Of a stretch of 64,000 bases of DNA, positions 48,401 to 62,347 are shown one piece after another. The DNA comes from Lophius americanus (Eukaryota; Chordata; Actinopteri; Lophiiformes; Lophiidae), in contig JBBDHG010000112.1 in NCBI GenBank assembly GCA_037951165.1, forward strand, positions 41,001-105,000, written 5' to 3'. Under the pieces are notes generated by a model. The model was not told where the DNA came from. It was given only the letters and a program-made list of their open reading frames with translations, and did not search any database. Made by a program: the position numbers and the translations under genes. The stretch's first letter is position 1. Each line of letters opens with the position of its first letter.

Positions 48401-51400
48401 GCTGGAAGAATTGATTGCATGCGGGCGAGGGGCATCATATTTTTATTGTTCTTATGTTGTGCCGGCATCACAGTACTGTAACAGTAGCTAAACATATAAT
48501 TTAACCATACTGTGTAGAGATAGTTATTATTATATGATAAATCTTCACCTGTTTCCCAGCTGTTTTCTCTGTCCCTATTTAACTGTCGCTTTGTCCTCAG
48601 GAGATCACAGCTCCTGACTCCCTGCAGCTTTTAACAGTCAAATGTATACAACTTTTATTATAGGAACAGCTTTTTTCTGTTGTTGTGGAGATGAAATTAT
48701 TTTTATCTCAACATCAAACCCACCAAAGGCATCCTCCCAAATCACACTGACTGACCCTTGTTGTGAACATTACTCTCGTCACCTTCAATGTGTTAATTTT
48801 ACATAAAAATTCTGGGGAGGTGATGTAAATCATAATGACAGTTTAGCACGGCAAGCAGATGTTGTCCATGAAAAATAGACGGGCTGTGATGTCATCTGTC
48901 AAGCCGTTAAAGCCAGAGCATCTATTGAGGAAGCCGAATGGAAACCGAATTCTAACATAGGTGCACTTTATTTTTTTAAACTGTAATTGCTAAAAAAAAA
49001 GACACATCAGAATTCCTGGATTTGGCTTGGGTTGCACGCACAGAGCGGTTCATGCTGCACCCTTCCGTTTCATTGCGAAGCCATTTCTGTGATGGAACTA
49101 TAAGGGCAGCCACAAATAATGCAAGCATAAAATATGCAGCAAACTGTGATCTGCAAAGAAAGACGGGTAGAGCTTTACTTCCACATAAGGTCTGTCTAAC
49201 CAGCAAATGAAAAACTCACCAAATAAACCTCAGTTTACCCACAGGTCTTTGTTGCTACTTAAATATACATTGACAACACAATCAAAGCAAAACTGACTCT
49301 CTTTGTACTTAAGATTGCAAAATGAGCTGTTTCTCATATCGTAACTAGATGGATGGGAACAAAACTCTTAATTGTACCAAGAGACTTATTTGCCATTATC
49401 CTTCAAACAGTGGCTTGGAACTTTACCTATCCCAACTGTGGACATTAATTTCCTCTGTTTAAGAAGAATATTATGTCATATTTTAGCATAGAGCCTTTTT
49501 CTTTTCAGTGTAGTCCTGTGTGTCCCTATAAAGGTTTGTTACTGAATTAAGCTTTAAGCAAAAACTCTGCACTGTCAAACCATTTCAACTAGAATGTTCT
49601 CCATTGCTGGAGTGGAATGAATACCTTAATTTCTCAAAAAGGGATTTATTGTGAACATTTACAGTAATACACACACATTAAACCTGCAATGACCCAAATA
49701 GGAAAATATGACAAGTAGAGGTATTGTAATGGCTCGATTACTACTATAATTAGTAATGGAAATGTGTAAAGGGGTTATTTGGAATACGTATGACATAAAA
49801 GATACAGCAAGTTTTATCTGACCCTTTTTTCTCTTTTGTTTTGTGTTTTAAGCCAACCTGGCTTAAAAACTTTAAATAAAGTCAGACTGGCTTCTATTTT
49901 ACCACTGGTATTTATTTGAGAAAGTTCTTGGAACTTATATACTTAAACAATAAAAATACAACATTGTTCTGTGTAGTAACAAATCCTACAAACACGTGAC
50001 AGTGTTACTGAACTCCTGCCGTGGTAGATTTGATATCTCATACAAAGGCTGCACCTATCTAAGTATGAAATGGACTGAAGCTTGAAAAAGGCACGCAGGA
50101 AGAAAGATGAAAAAAGAATCTGACATCTCCGAAGCCAGTTATTAAGAGTGCTCCAAGGTGCAGAGGTGCAGACACAAGCAGTCAGACACATATTGAAGTT
50201 GCAAAGTCCCAGGTCCAAACAATGTTATGTCTCTTCCCGTTGGTCCATTCCTGCAGGGCCGGGGGTTGGATATTTCAGGCTTTGTAGGCCCACTTACTCT
50301 GCCCACTCACTAGATGTGTGTGCAGAAGATGTGGCTCTGTGTACGTATCTAGGGATATGAATACATGCCAAGAGATATACACTAATACTGTACACTGCTA
50401 GTATTTGAGTTTCTATAGTCGTGTTATATTTGTGTTTCTGTATTTGTAAAGTATTTGTATTTGTAATGCTGGTGACAGGCTACCTTTTCAAAAGTTGGGA
50501 AGCCTTTCATCATTACAAGTTATGCTAGCTACCTTTACCAGAGCAACAAAATATAAGAAGGAGGAATAAGATGGTAGCAATGAGTGTGATCCATTTTATT
50601 ACTTCGATCAATAACAGCTAGATAAAGTTATTTTCATAAAGATTTGAACTATAATTCTGTGGAGAATTCTGTGGAGAGAACAGTGCCAACAATGTGACCC
50701 GCTGTTCTCGGCGTCTGATTGGCTAGGTTTGACAATAACAGTTCTATTATTGCTGAAGTTGTTTCGTTGAGGGGCTATGTCATGTCAAGCTAATCAGAGC
50801 CAGAGCACAACGGGTAAGACATAGCGATTGCAGGATTTTAAGTTAAATTGCTGGAGGTGTTTCCTCTCAGATTGCCCTTTAGTTTTTGAAGGTACCATTT
50901 TTTTTTTATTAGGCTGGACTTCTAAAAAAAAAAAAAGAAAGACGTCCATTCTTAAATACTTCATTCACGCATGTCAGGGCAACAAACTCCACTGCCGGCA
51001 GGGTGTGGGGTGAACTGGAAGTGTATCATAGATTGCCCTTTTAAGTTCCCATCATGCAATTGTTTATGTAATTTTCTTTCATCTTTTTCATTTTGTCTGA
51101 TTACATCAAAAATGTGCATTTTTTAGGCAGCATGTGTCACACAAATTTCTTATTTCATGGAAATAGAATCATAATATCATCATAAAACTACATGTGGACA
51201 GTGGACTGACAAGTGAATAATGTAAAACAGAAATTGAATTGAATGCCTCTACTCCAAGTAATGTATTATAATATGTGGTTTGACACAACGGTGTCAGCAA
51301 TTCAAATTATCTTTGAGAGATTGAATCGAATGCTAGCAGGGAACAGTAACAACAATAAATTGCATAGAATGACATAGTTAAATCGAGAGCTCTTAGGTTT

Positions 51401-54400
51401 GCTTTTCATTTTGAAGCTGCCACTCTAGATCAAACAGTCTATAGTCGGTTGTGTGAGCCTTGAGAAGATGGAGATGCTTTCATGTCTGTTGTACATTGAT
51501 CTTAGTCACATAATACAACAAAGGGCACAAAATAATGACAGGCAATACGGAACTGCTGCGAGGTTAACATCGTTGTTCAGGTGTATGTTATATGCCTTTA
51601 AATTCAGCGTAGCCATGCATTCATTTGGCTCTTGTTTTTTCTGATTTGAATACCCATGTGTAATTTTGCATTGGTACTTTATGTGAATTTTATTATTTAG
51701 TTTGTGCATTTGTCCACAGAAGGAGAATAGGAAAAGTGTAATTGGAGTTAGCTGGAAAGGCACTCAGTCATGGAATGCTTATTATCTCATCTCAAAACTA
51801 AATCAAATCAAGTCAGTTTTATTTTTATAGATGTTCACCCATTCACCACAAAAGTTATGTCAGGGTGCTTTCCAAAAAGGGCAGGTCCAGAAAATGCTCT
51901 TTACTCTTTATTCTACAAAAACCCAAGAATTTCCCTATGAGCAAGCACTTGGCAACAGTGGGAAGAAAAAACAGCGTGTTAGCGGGCAGAAACCTCAAGC
52001 AGATCCAGACCGGGTTGAGAGAAACAGATAGAGAGGGATGGAGCGAAGGAGAGGCGGCAGCAGGCCAAGATGGGCCCCCCAAACATTCCTCTTCCTAGTA
52101 ACGCTCTCCATCTCAGTGCGGGGGATCCCAGTATAATAACAATAATAATAATAATAATACTAACTATAATAATAATGATAAAAATAAAAATAAAAGGTTA
52201 GTTATAGGATAATATTAGTAATGCATCTAGTGATAATTAGGATGATTTCTAACCTGCTGCTTGTTTGTTTGTTTGTTTTTTAGAGCTGTATACTTCTTTT
52301 AGATCCCACTTGGAGGCATTCTTTATTACAAGACCTATGTCATCATTCATTTTACTTAATATTTTGCAGATTTTTAGTTTAATTTGGTTACAATCCCATA
52401 AGAGTGTTTTTGACAAGCATTTTCTCCAGCCTCTATATTACCTGAGATTTCTTATTTTAAAGTTTCATCCCAAAGTCATACTTTAGGTTATTTTTTACGT
52501 TGTTATCGTTTTGAAGCGCAGAGAAAAACCTTTTTGAGGCATATGCCATTGGAATTCTTGTTTGTATAATTGTAGGCCTGGCCCCAGTTTACAAACAGCA
52601 TAGTTATTTCATGTTTTACTTCTGTCCTTTCTTGGAATACATTTTTACAAGTGTGTTCTAATATGGTGAAGCAGTCAGAGCCGGCCTAATCCCTACATTC
52701 CAGTAAGACACCATGCTAGGTTAAATAATGCTAAGCCATTCTAAACTGCATCTAATCTTTGCTTAACTGAGGTGTGTTGAAGCGGAACAGAGCACAGCAC
52801 TGTGATAGTCCGATCCAAATGCAGGCAGCATGCAGGGCTGAACCCACTGGGGAGCACTGAGGTGAACAGGGCAGGTGTTGTGACAGGATGAAACGAACTA
52901 CGCTGTCTGCCTGCTGCCTCTGCATGCATTATTTAAGCTACAGGATGAAAACCTCGTATTATAGTATCATGTCCTATATGATTTGACCTTAAATGGTTAA
53001 AGGAAATAAACATTGCTTTTCTTGTTTTTAATTTGACTACCTTTTAATGGTTTAGGAGCTGCAACAGCCTCATCCACACACACAAAGAATCATTCACTCA
53101 TTAATTAGCTCAAGCCGACCCACTTCTTGCTGTCCTGCTGCAAAAATGCTTTACTCCTTGTGTTTATGTCTGTGTGCCTCTGTGATTGAGTGATTACAGG
53201 ATTACTTGCCTGTGTGTGAGCTCCTATTAGCATCTATAAAGGGCGTTTGCGTTGCGTGTCTCATCCATCCATCTCATCCATGCAGACTCCAGGCACTTCG
53301 GCAGTCTGATGGTGGCTCCCTGCTTGCAAACTCTGTATTAGTTTGCAATACCACCACTGCCACCACAACTCCTTTCTTTTTTCTGCTGCTGCTGCAGGCA
53401 GATGTCTCCCTCTGTCCCTCTGTACCTCATTTTCCCTCTCACCTGGGCTGCTAGCCTTGTTCCAGTCCTCGTCCCTTCGGACCCCAGATGCCCTCAGATA
53501 AGATGTACATGTACTTGTAAGATATACAATGTCATTATGCTTACAGCATAGACAGAATTTGAATGTAGCATCCTGTTCATCAGGACTTGAGCCATTGTAA
53601 ACATAATATTACATGTAATAATATCTTTTTCACAAGACTGTAATCAATGGCATATTAACCTAAAACACAATCATAAATACACAAATAGAAATTTGATTTC
53701 AAGTGAGGCTGTCCTTGGTTGAAATAGTCTTCTGGTTTGGCCTCTCTTGACTGCCCGGACTTCTCCATGAGTGCTCAGTCTTGGTACAATTGAGCCCCAG
53801 GTAGCCTGCATTTTCCTGCATGAGTACACTCCTGCAGCACCCTTCATCGTCAGCTACTGTCCTGGTAGCTGCACTTGTGGAACCTAACATTCCTCGTTTA
53901 TCTTGTGGAAGGAATATGAGGAAGGTGCAGGGAATGTTAGAGCCGAAGGGTGTAAGAGATGGCAGACAGGAGTGTTACAAACAGGTTCTCAGCTGTTCCA
54001 CCCATCTAGAATTTAAGTGTCAGCGTAACTCACAATGCATGTATCTATAAGCAATTTTAGTATAGACATGTTTTATATTTCTCACATTTCTCCATTGAAA
54101 AATATCAAATGTATCTGTATATTATACACCAGGTGGAAGAATGTTGTTTATGACCCATGTCAATATATTGGCACACTAAAGCTACATAAATGCTATGTTT
54201 TAGTGCCTTCAATTAATACATTTCGCCACATGCTCCGTTTTCCTTCATTACTCATGTTTTCCTTTTTATGTGTATGTCTTTATTTAGAGAAGAAAAGTCA
54301 CAGAAAGTGATTTTGGGGGTTATATTTAAAATGACTAACTTAACACCTGATGCCAGCTCAGAGTCAGAGGTGTGGAGGAGCGAGAGGAGAGGATGATTAG

Positions 54401-55742
54401 TTATAAATAGCAGGTACTCTCTTCAAGGTGGCAGCTTTTTAATTAACCACAGAGAGTGTCTGATAATCCACAGTTAATCTAGAGGTAAAGAGGAAGAGAA
54501 AATCATCATCGGTTTGATAGTTGGATTAAAAGTCCCCCCTGGCCATTCGACAGCTACTGAGTTGTGATATCCATCGCACAAATGTATTTATTTTGTGAGA
54601 CAGACATGCTCCATATTCTGTTATTCACTTTGTGCCTGACTAACCACTGTCTGTTCCCATTAGTGTGAATTTTTGAACACTACTCCTCCTAAACAGACTG
54701 AGACTCTTGGTGTTTGTGTGTGGTGTTCATGCACAGGGTTTTTTTTGTTGAAATCTAGCCAGCTGAAGACCCTGATGGCTGAAGGCATCCTCTTAACATC
54801 TTATGCCTGTTGAAAGGCTTGATATGTCGGGGAAACACTGAGACATGTCAGGCCTGCTTCAAACTCAAAGGGAGTCTGCTATCGCTTGTTACGCATGTTG
54901 GTGTGGCATAGGTTTTAAGTCGGATGCCTGGGGCATTTCAGATGACACTTATATTTAATTTATTTCGTATTGTTAGCATGAAGTTGCCAACATTTTTATA
55001 CAAACCTACTTCAAATAAATACATCACTAAAATACAGACTCAAGATCACCAATAAAATTGAGCTATTAATAATGAAAAGTTAAGAGATAAGAGTATTTAT
55101 CTTTGCCCAGGGTTTCATCTTCAAGGATCATCATGTAAATAATTTATTGAAGAATAGTTATTCAAGGACCAGGAAAGAGGCTTTCTACTCCATCATATTT
55201 TTCTCACAAATCTGCTGGTTTATGGCAACAGCGCTGACTTCATATGATACATGGCTGACAAAATTCAGACCAAGACCCGGCCCTCTGGGCTAGAGGCAGT
55301 GTGGTCTTGTCATCAGTGATGAGGAGATGTTGCAAGAGGTTTTTCTAGGAAAGGACTTATGATGTCCAAGAGGCTGTGATAAATATCAGTTTCAGTGAAG
55401 GAAGTTCTGATTCAACTAAACTTTTCTGTAGCCTATCCAAAACTGTTTAAAAAAAACATATACTTGTTTTTCTTTTTTTGGGATAGTTCATATATTTACT
55501 TAAATCATTTCTTGATAAGTCAATGGAAATCAACTCCTAAGTAGTTTAACTATTTAATAAGACTTACCTTTCTGTCCCTCAGAATATTGGCAGAAACAGA
55601 ATAACTGATTGTAAGATTCACCAATAACAAGTGGTTCTCTCTGTCTACCCTCACACCTTTTACCCATGTTCATGAGAGTAAACTGATTATTGGATGGAGA
55701 TTTTCAACGTTTCATCAACTTCTTTTCCATCTTATATTTCAG
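45422..55742. other. elavl4 intron splitting RRM1
   Basis: A 10.3-kb phase-1 intron. It contains a common fish repeat at 51795-52165 and otherwise unique sequence with short AT-rich runs. No additional exon was supported. Confidence 0.75.
51795..52165. mobile_element. Common teleost interspersed repeat with (AAT)n end
   Basis: Ordered words match a repeat found throughout fish genomes: aagtcagttttatttttatag, aaaagttatgtcagggtgct, ctctttattctacaaaaacc, atgagcaagcacttggcaac, agtgggaagaaaaaacagcg and cagaaacctcaagcagatcc. It is followed by a GA-rich part and an AAT microsatellite (52134-52162). Its class is not assigned with confidence. Confidence 0.65.
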
Positions 55743-55846
55743 GACAGAGCCTGGGCTATGGATTTGTCAACTACATAGATCCAAAGGACGCAGAGAAGGC
55801 TATCAATACATTGAATGGACTCAGACTTCAGACCAAAACAATCAAA
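55743..55846 (+). CDS. elavl4: elavl4 common coding exon: second half of RRM1
   Basis: This 104-nt exon follows the acceptor ttatatttcag and ends at the strong donor gtaagt. It completes the split Gly codon and encodes GQSLGYGFVNYIDPKDAEKA followed by NTLNGLRLQTKTIK. The RNP1 octamer LGYGFVNY, with its aromatic RNA-stacking residues, is intact. The exon ends in phase 0 after Lys. The 104-nt length fits my recollection of the corresponding exon in vertebrate ELAV-like genes. The upstream intron (45422-55742) is 10,321 nt and the downstream intron (55847-59129) is 3,283 nt. Confidence 0.96.
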
Positions 55847-56541
55847 GTAAGTGATGCAGCTAAACAAGACACATTTCTGCATAACACACCTTGGCTGTTT
55901 TGACTTTCATGCACTATTTTTCATAAGCACCTAAATATTTAAAGGAACCTACACTTAAGGTGAATTTAAATGAGTGATTAATCAAATTGCATTGATAAAA
56001 ACTTAGGAGGTTACGATGTCACTTATGAGGTATGAGGCTGTGTTCCTCGCTCTCAGAACTCTTTCAGCTAGAGATGCTGTCGGTGAATAAGGTGGAGGCC
56101 TAGATGTGATTAAAATGCATAAGCCTCAGAAGTAAAAAAGAACAACTAATCAAAGAGACACATTTAAAGCCTTTGACTATGGCGGGTGTTACATTATGTT
56201 TTCCAAAAGAATAAATTTAGGGTTCGGGTATGGCATTTTAATGGCATGACTAACGTCCGAGCCTGCCAATGACCATGGTACGGCAGATAAATGACTGCAG
56301 ACAAAGCCCTGTCCCTTCTCCAAACATGTTTCGAAATCTTAAAAGCAGTTGGTTTTGCATATAATCACCAATGTATCAATCTTCCCCAGGACATGTTTTC
56401 TCCTCTTTTATATCCTCTCCTGTCATCCACTCTGCTCACTGACTGCTGATATATTGTTGCTTCTAAAATGGACAGTAATCTGTTGGTTTTTGGTAATCCC
56501 TGGATTCTCACTTTCTGTCATCTGATGTTGCGTTATCTAAT

Positions 56542-56564
56542 CTAATCTAATAGGATTAGATTAG
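56542..56564. repeat. Inverted repeat (10-bp arms, agg loop)
   Basis: CTAATCTAAT and ATTAGATTAG flank agg. Confidence 0.65.
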
Positions 56565-57181
56565 CCGGTAGTGGGAAATCCCTGTGAGAATCCCTCTATC
56601 CCCTAGATCATGTATGCCTTGGTTCAGCACAGCATCGTTACTCTTGGGTAATTTACAGACAATAGCGAGAGGTAGAAGCAGTTATTTGTTTTTCCTGCGT
56701 GTGTTGTTACAGTGACTCTGTGTGTACATATGACATGCTTATAAAGCGTGTCAGTGACTGTATTTGTGTACACACAAGTATGATACAATCGTTTTGACCT
56801 ACAGTGTCAGCAAAGCAGGGCCCTGATTGAAAGTGATTGAATGAGTCAAAAGACAAAGACTGAAGCACTGCTCTTGATGCAATAAAACAGGTCAGCCAGC
56901 ATGGAAATGTTGGTAAAAATATGCTCTTTCACTATGAAGACTGGAAAAAAGGTTGATTATGTAGGTTGAAATTTCTGAGACCTTTTTTGAGTTTAACTAT
57001 CTGAACTCACAGATTCTGACGTTCACACTCTCATGACACATGAAGTTGCCTCAAGATGTTCCTTAATAAAAGTGGTCTTCATAATGACAGCAGTTAACTC
57101 TGGCTGCCGCTATCACTCTTTCACACTTTATTTCCTCACTCCCACAACCCTCTTTCCCTGCTTTTTTTTTCTCCACAACAG

Positions 57182-57206
57182 ACAGAAATACCTAAAGGTT
57201 AACAAG
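57182..57206 (+). other. Possible 25-nt microexon or pseudo-exon
   Basis: A strong pyrimidine tract and acceptor (ttttttctccacaacag) is followed 25 nt later by the donor AAG|gtaaat. Inclusion between the RRM1 and RRM2 exons would bring an in-frame TAA (ACA GAA ATA CCT AAA GGT TAA). It would therefore act as a poison exon. No evidence of use. Confidence 0.15.
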
Positions 57207-57770
57207 GTAAATTGTAAGGTACCACGGTAATTCTAAAATAAGTTTGGCACTCTTTCAATCCACACACCTCCAGCCCTGCTGCTGTACTTATGAAGTGCTC
57301 GGCCCTGAGATTTGCATCTCAGTAGATATGAAGTGTATCTATATTGTTTGTTTGAGTTTCTTTCACTGAAGCGGTTCCCTCCACCATGACACCTCGGATT
57401 TTGTCTGTGATGCTCCTTTCTTACTGAGGCGGGAGAGAAAGCAGAACGCTAGTAGTGACACGGGTTCACTGTGACATGCATCAAATTATCTCACACACAC
57501 TTTTTTTTATTTTTCTGAGCGTGCAAAACCTTACACACACACCTTTTAACACATTCACCCCCCGCACTTGTGCACAATACTGCTCATTGCTTGACGAGAT
57601 ATTGACAGATTAGACAGCAGGAATGGGCTGATAAGGAGTGAAAATGAGGAGAAGCTGCACAGAGAAGAAAAGAGAGGTTAAAAGAGGCAGAACCTGGAGA
57701 GAGAGAAAGGTTTAGTGAGGCAGAATGCAGGAAGAAGGCAGAAGGAAACAACACAGGCAGCAAAAAGGAG

Positions 57771-57815
57771 ATAATAATAATAATAATAATAATAATACAT
57801 TTAATTTATAATGCC
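57771..57815. repeat. (AAT)n-tailed interspersed repeat end, copy 2
   Basis: An AAT array followed by acatttaatttataatgcc, the same junction as at 11313, 62303 and 63394. Confidence 0.65.
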
Positions 57816-58850
57816 AAGAGGAAGAGGAAGGCTGAAGGGCTGAGCAGACAGGCCAGAGAGGAAGATGTATGACAGAAAAGTAATACGTGAGTCAAGCCAG
57901 TCGTTCCCAACTGCATTCTCCCACCGTAGAGTTCAGTAGGATTTCCATGCTGCAGCTCAAGGATATGACTGAAAATCCACCATATTTTCCTGGCTTTAAC
58001 CTTATTTGATGGCTTATGTCTCCATATTCCATGTCTCCATCCAGTTAATGAAAGTTTGGCAAGGGAAATCTGCTCCAGTCAGTTGCAGTAGAGGGATTCA
58101 CCCATCTTTCGGCGGAAAAAATCAGGTCTAGACATGAGAATGTTGGGGACAACAGAGGGTGATAGTGAGCAAATGGGCGGAAATGTGTGGGTGAATTGCA
58201 AATGATGATGATGACTTTTTATTCACTCTGTGAGACAGCTGACCAGGCAAGAGCAAGAAAGTAATTAATATATATATATTTATGGGTGTGTGTGATCATA
58301 AATGCTTTTCAAGGAAACTGTAAGAGAAGCCAGAAGGAATAATATACCAACAAAATCATTCCTTGGGGAAACTTTGAAAACTGGAGGACAGATTCAGATG
58401 CTCTGCACTAGGGAGTTTGTTAAAGGTTTTATGTACTCTTCCGTGTCCAGTGAAAGACAATTGGTTACTTTGTCACTGTAAATGTGTTCTTTTTAAATGA
58501 AATATAATCGATGAAGGATAAACACATTTTAACTTTGACAGTTTTTATATGTTCACATTTAATGGAGAATGGTGTTTGAAATGCTTAGGGTGAACAAGGA
58601 GACTTTTTGGTACATATTTTATTTATGGTTCCTTTGTTCCTCTGGCTACATGAGCTATCCTTTCAGAGTAAAACACTTTTGGTATCTACTCAAGGGACCA
58701 AAATTCCCTCTGCCTCCAATGTTAGTTCTCCAGGGTTCTAAGTAGCTAAATCTTTTCCTGACAGCCATAATCCTCAAGGCAAGGTGCACTTAGGAAATAA
58801 TGTCCCATTTTAGTCACTGAGGATCATATGACCCACACCTTTTCCAATCT

Positions 58851-58851
<1 letters not shown>

Positions 58852-58891
<40 letters not shown>

Positions 58892-59021
58892 ACACTCACA
58901 CACATATAAACACACACACACAAACACACACACTCACACACATATAAACACACACACACACACACACAAACACACACACTCACACACATATAAACACACA
59001 CACTCACACACGCACACACAT
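58852..59021. repeat. Compound CA minisatellite just upstream of the RRM2 exon
   Basis: A pure CA run is followed by at least three copies of a higher-order unit containing caaacacacacactcacaca and catataaacac, with variable CA spacers. In elavl4 RNA it is a CA repeat, a known high-affinity ligand of hnRNP L. It ends about 110 nt before the acceptor at 59129. Confidence 0.9.
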
Positions 59022-59129
59022 CCCTATTCACCTCAGAATTAATCTTGTTTAGATTTAAACCCCAATGGATTTTAATAAGTTACCCAATTTAATTATAAAA
59101 GCCCTAAGTCTCTGTGTCTTCTCTCTCAG

Positions 59130-59283
59130 GTGTCATATGCACGACCCAGCTCAGCCTCCATCCGTGACGCTAACCTGTATGTGAGCGGCTTGCCTAAGAC
59201 TATGACCCAGAAGGAGCTGGAGCAGCTCTTCTCCCAATACGGACGTATCATCACCTCGCGCATCCTTGTCGACCAGGTCACAG
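59130..59283 (+). CDS. elavl4: elavl4 common coding exon: inter-RRM linker and first half of RRM2
   Basis: This 154-nt exon follows the acceptor tctctctcag and ends at the donor gtatcc, which is weaker than the other donors. It starts in phase 0 with VSYARPSSASIRDANLYVSG, giving the RRM1-RRM2 linker and then RNP2 of RRM2 (LYVSGL). It continues KTMTQKELEQLFSQYGRI to LVDQVTG, with one base of the Gly codon in this exon. The next exon should open with the RNP1 region of RRM2 (RGVGFI in the family), but I found no such segment up to 64000. A compound CA minisatellite ends about 110 nt before this exon. Confidence 0.96.
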
Positions 59284-62200
59284 GTATCCATGGGGCAGCA
59301 CCTCCTCTTCACTTTGTGTCTCACATAGGCAAACAGCCACACACTAAGCTCACACACATGCTGTATGTGTACTTTTTCTTTATGAATGTTGTTTGTTTGT
59401 TTGTTAAATTTCATGATGTACATGTATCACCTACTCCTGAAAATTGCACATTTTGCTGGCATTATAGCAGCTGAAACTGTACCTGTTACAAGTTACTAAG
59501 GTCTCGTCGGCAAGGTGCGTCCAGCTCCCATTCATCAAAGAGTTATATTGAGTCCCATACATACCCAGACCTGTGATTTTGTAACATGAACTAAATCAAT
59601 CAGTATCATCTCCTATTGCCTGTAATAGCCAGCTGTTTTTCTACCTGGGGTATTGCTATTTGAACACCTTGTCTTCATTGAGTGTGATGAGATCTTTGGC
59701 TGGTGGGCAATCTGCTCCAGCTCTCACCTGCCAATCCTCTGTCTCATGCACATCAGCAAGTGCGCCAATATTTAACAGAGCAGGAGGATGGCTGCTGCCC
59801 ATCCCTGTATGTGCGAAGGTGTAGTGAAGCACACTGATCGCATTGCACAAATCAGGTCATACAAATCAACATTTCGATGAATTGGATGTGGCTGGGTGCA
59901 GAAAATTATAAGCGGAAATGATAGGCGTATCCCCAATCTTTCAATTACGCACAAGAGACATCTCTCATATTCATTCACTATAAATCTCTTGACATGCAGA
60001 CCAGATGTAATGTTATTAATTCTTTTTGTTCTACTACACTTGGTATTGTTGTTAAGAGTTTTAAATGTTTTCTAAGAATTCACTGGACTTGTAATTAAGC
60101 GACAGTCCTGCTGAAAAACACAGGTATTGGGCAACAACTGAATGTAGCTGCTGCCACCAGCCAGAAGACAGCCCATTGTCATATTCACTTAGTTGTGTTT
60201 ATTCTACAGGAAACTCGACTGAGCCATCTTTTCACCTTTGTAATGATTTTCTTATTAAAATCATAATACATCGATCAGCACTCTTCCCAACCTTTGACGG
60301 CCGCCCAGCAATGCCTAGTGAATGAGTGGCCTTAACAGACAATTGTTCTGTCCATAACCTCAGCTGAGGGCTTCACAGTAAAAACAATTACTACATGAGA
60401 GAAACAAGCTGGGTGATATACATGCTCAGTTACACGTTCCACTAAATCCACAACATGGGTATGAATAACATCAGACCATTAGAAGAGGAACCCCTCCAGC
60501 ATGTCTCTTAGATCAATTTCAGGAGTTGGTGTGCCTACAGGCTGCAACCTGCTCCAGTGTTATGTGCAATGTGCAGTGCAGGAGCAGAAAGGGAGCATCC
60601 TGCTGTAAGCTGCACTCATTTGCCTAAGCAGAATAAGTCGCTGCTTGAAATGCATGCCTGTCCGTAAACACTGAGCAGACAAGGAGCGAGAGTGTTGAGA
60701 GGTGAGGGAAATACACAGGAAATGAAAACAAACAGAAGGAAAGGAAAAGACAGAGGGGCTTGCAGACAAAGAGAGCCAAGTTACAGACTATGTGTAGAGA
60801 CGTGGGAGGCAGAGGAAATGAGAAGAGGGAGGGAGCAAAGGGAGGGCCAGGGAGGGGTACAGGGGAAGAAATAGCTGGGAGGGGAGTAGATTTCTACTCT
60901 CATCAACGCACAATTAGATGAAGTGGCCACATCTGTTGATTTTTACTAACAGACCTGTCATACCACCATACATCTTAGATTCAAAGGGACCCCCTTCAAA
61001 GCAGCAGTGCCGCAGAAAACAAATCTGTTCAACCACAGCCAAATGGACATCTCTGATATATCTTTTCTTTTTTTGCTATCAGCTCAGACCACTTGCCCTG
61101 AATTATACAAATTTCGGCACAGGTGGAATTGCGTGCATTTAGCATATATTTATTTTTGCCTTGCCTGTGGATGAGATTTCTCACCACCAGCATGTCCAGA
61201 TACATTTCTACAACAGCTCACCCAAAACACAGGGGATAAAAACAACACACAGACCAAATGCTGTCAGGTAAATTATCTTTAAAAATCTTTTCATTCATAA
61301 TCTGCCTTTCAAACGTTTACTCAAAGGTTCAATATTCCTTTTTTTTCTCTTGAATACAAATTGATCTACTAGATCTCAATGTCAATGTTGGGCCAGTTAA
61401 AAATATGCAGATACAGCAGTGAATTAGTTCTATATTTATAGAAATAACTAGCAGTGGAATACAGAATCCTAAAATTATCTGTCTATTTTATTTCATAGTC
61501 TAACAATGGAAGCATAAAAGTAATGAAGCAGCTAGGACAAACTGTCCGAGCCAGACTAAAAGACATAAAGTTAGTTAATCTGGGTAACTTCTCCCTGGCT
61601 TGCCTCCAGATTTTGTTGATTTAATGTACAATAAGGGTTATTTGTGTGTGTTTCTTATTCCGAACCATATCTCACTGTTTTGGTGAAAGACCATTACTTT
61701 TTCCAAACAAATGTCGAAATATAATAATTTTTTCTCTTTTAAATCTTAAAATTCCATAAATTTAGCACACATAAGATAGCACACATAATCATTAAAATAT
61801 ACAGATACAACAATACATGTACAAAAGGTGAAATCAAATTAAATGTATTTAAACGATACACCAAACCCAATTTGTTTAATTTCTTATTGCTGGCAAGACC
61901 TGCTAAGGGCTGCTCTTTTGTTCAACAGTTTGTTATGTTAATGGTTTCAAGCTACAGGAAACATTTATGGCCAAATACGGATTTTTTTACCAACACAAAT
62001 CTATTAATCTGTAGCATGTATTCACTTAATTTAACCCTTGTCCGTAAACTCTTTCATATTTTTTTTATACCTACAACCACCCAACCAGTTATGAGAGTCA
62101 ATTCACATGACTGTCCGTTAATCAACCACCTTGACCTCACCTGACCTGACCTGCCAACCATCCACTTCATGTATTGTATTAGTACACACGATGGTAATGG

Positions 62201-62302
62201 AGAACAGAAGAGGGAAATGCCTGAGCTCTGTGGTGCTCTCCAATGTGCTGATCCTGCTGTTATTGTAGAACAGTTCTCTTCTCATCTTCCACGCACTCAA
62301 AG

Positions 62303-62347
62303 TAATAATAATAATAATAATAATACATTTAATTTATAATGCACTGT
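62303..62347. repeat. (AAT)n-tailed interspersed repeat end, copy 3
   Basis: An AAT array followed by acatttaatttataatgcac, the same junction as copies 1, 2 and 4. Confidence 0.65.

Larger units (their letters stand above)
55847..59129. other. elavl4 intron between RRM1 and RRM2 exons
   Basis: A 3.3-kb phase-0 intron with a taatctaat palindrome (56542-56564), a possible 25-nt pseudo-exon (57182-57206), an AAT-tailed repeat end (57771-57815) and a CA minisatellite at its 3' end. Confidence 0.75.

Noticed and set aside
55694..55903. Open frame covering the RRM1 second-half exon
   Set aside because: Both ends are intronic read-through; splice sites define 55743-55846.
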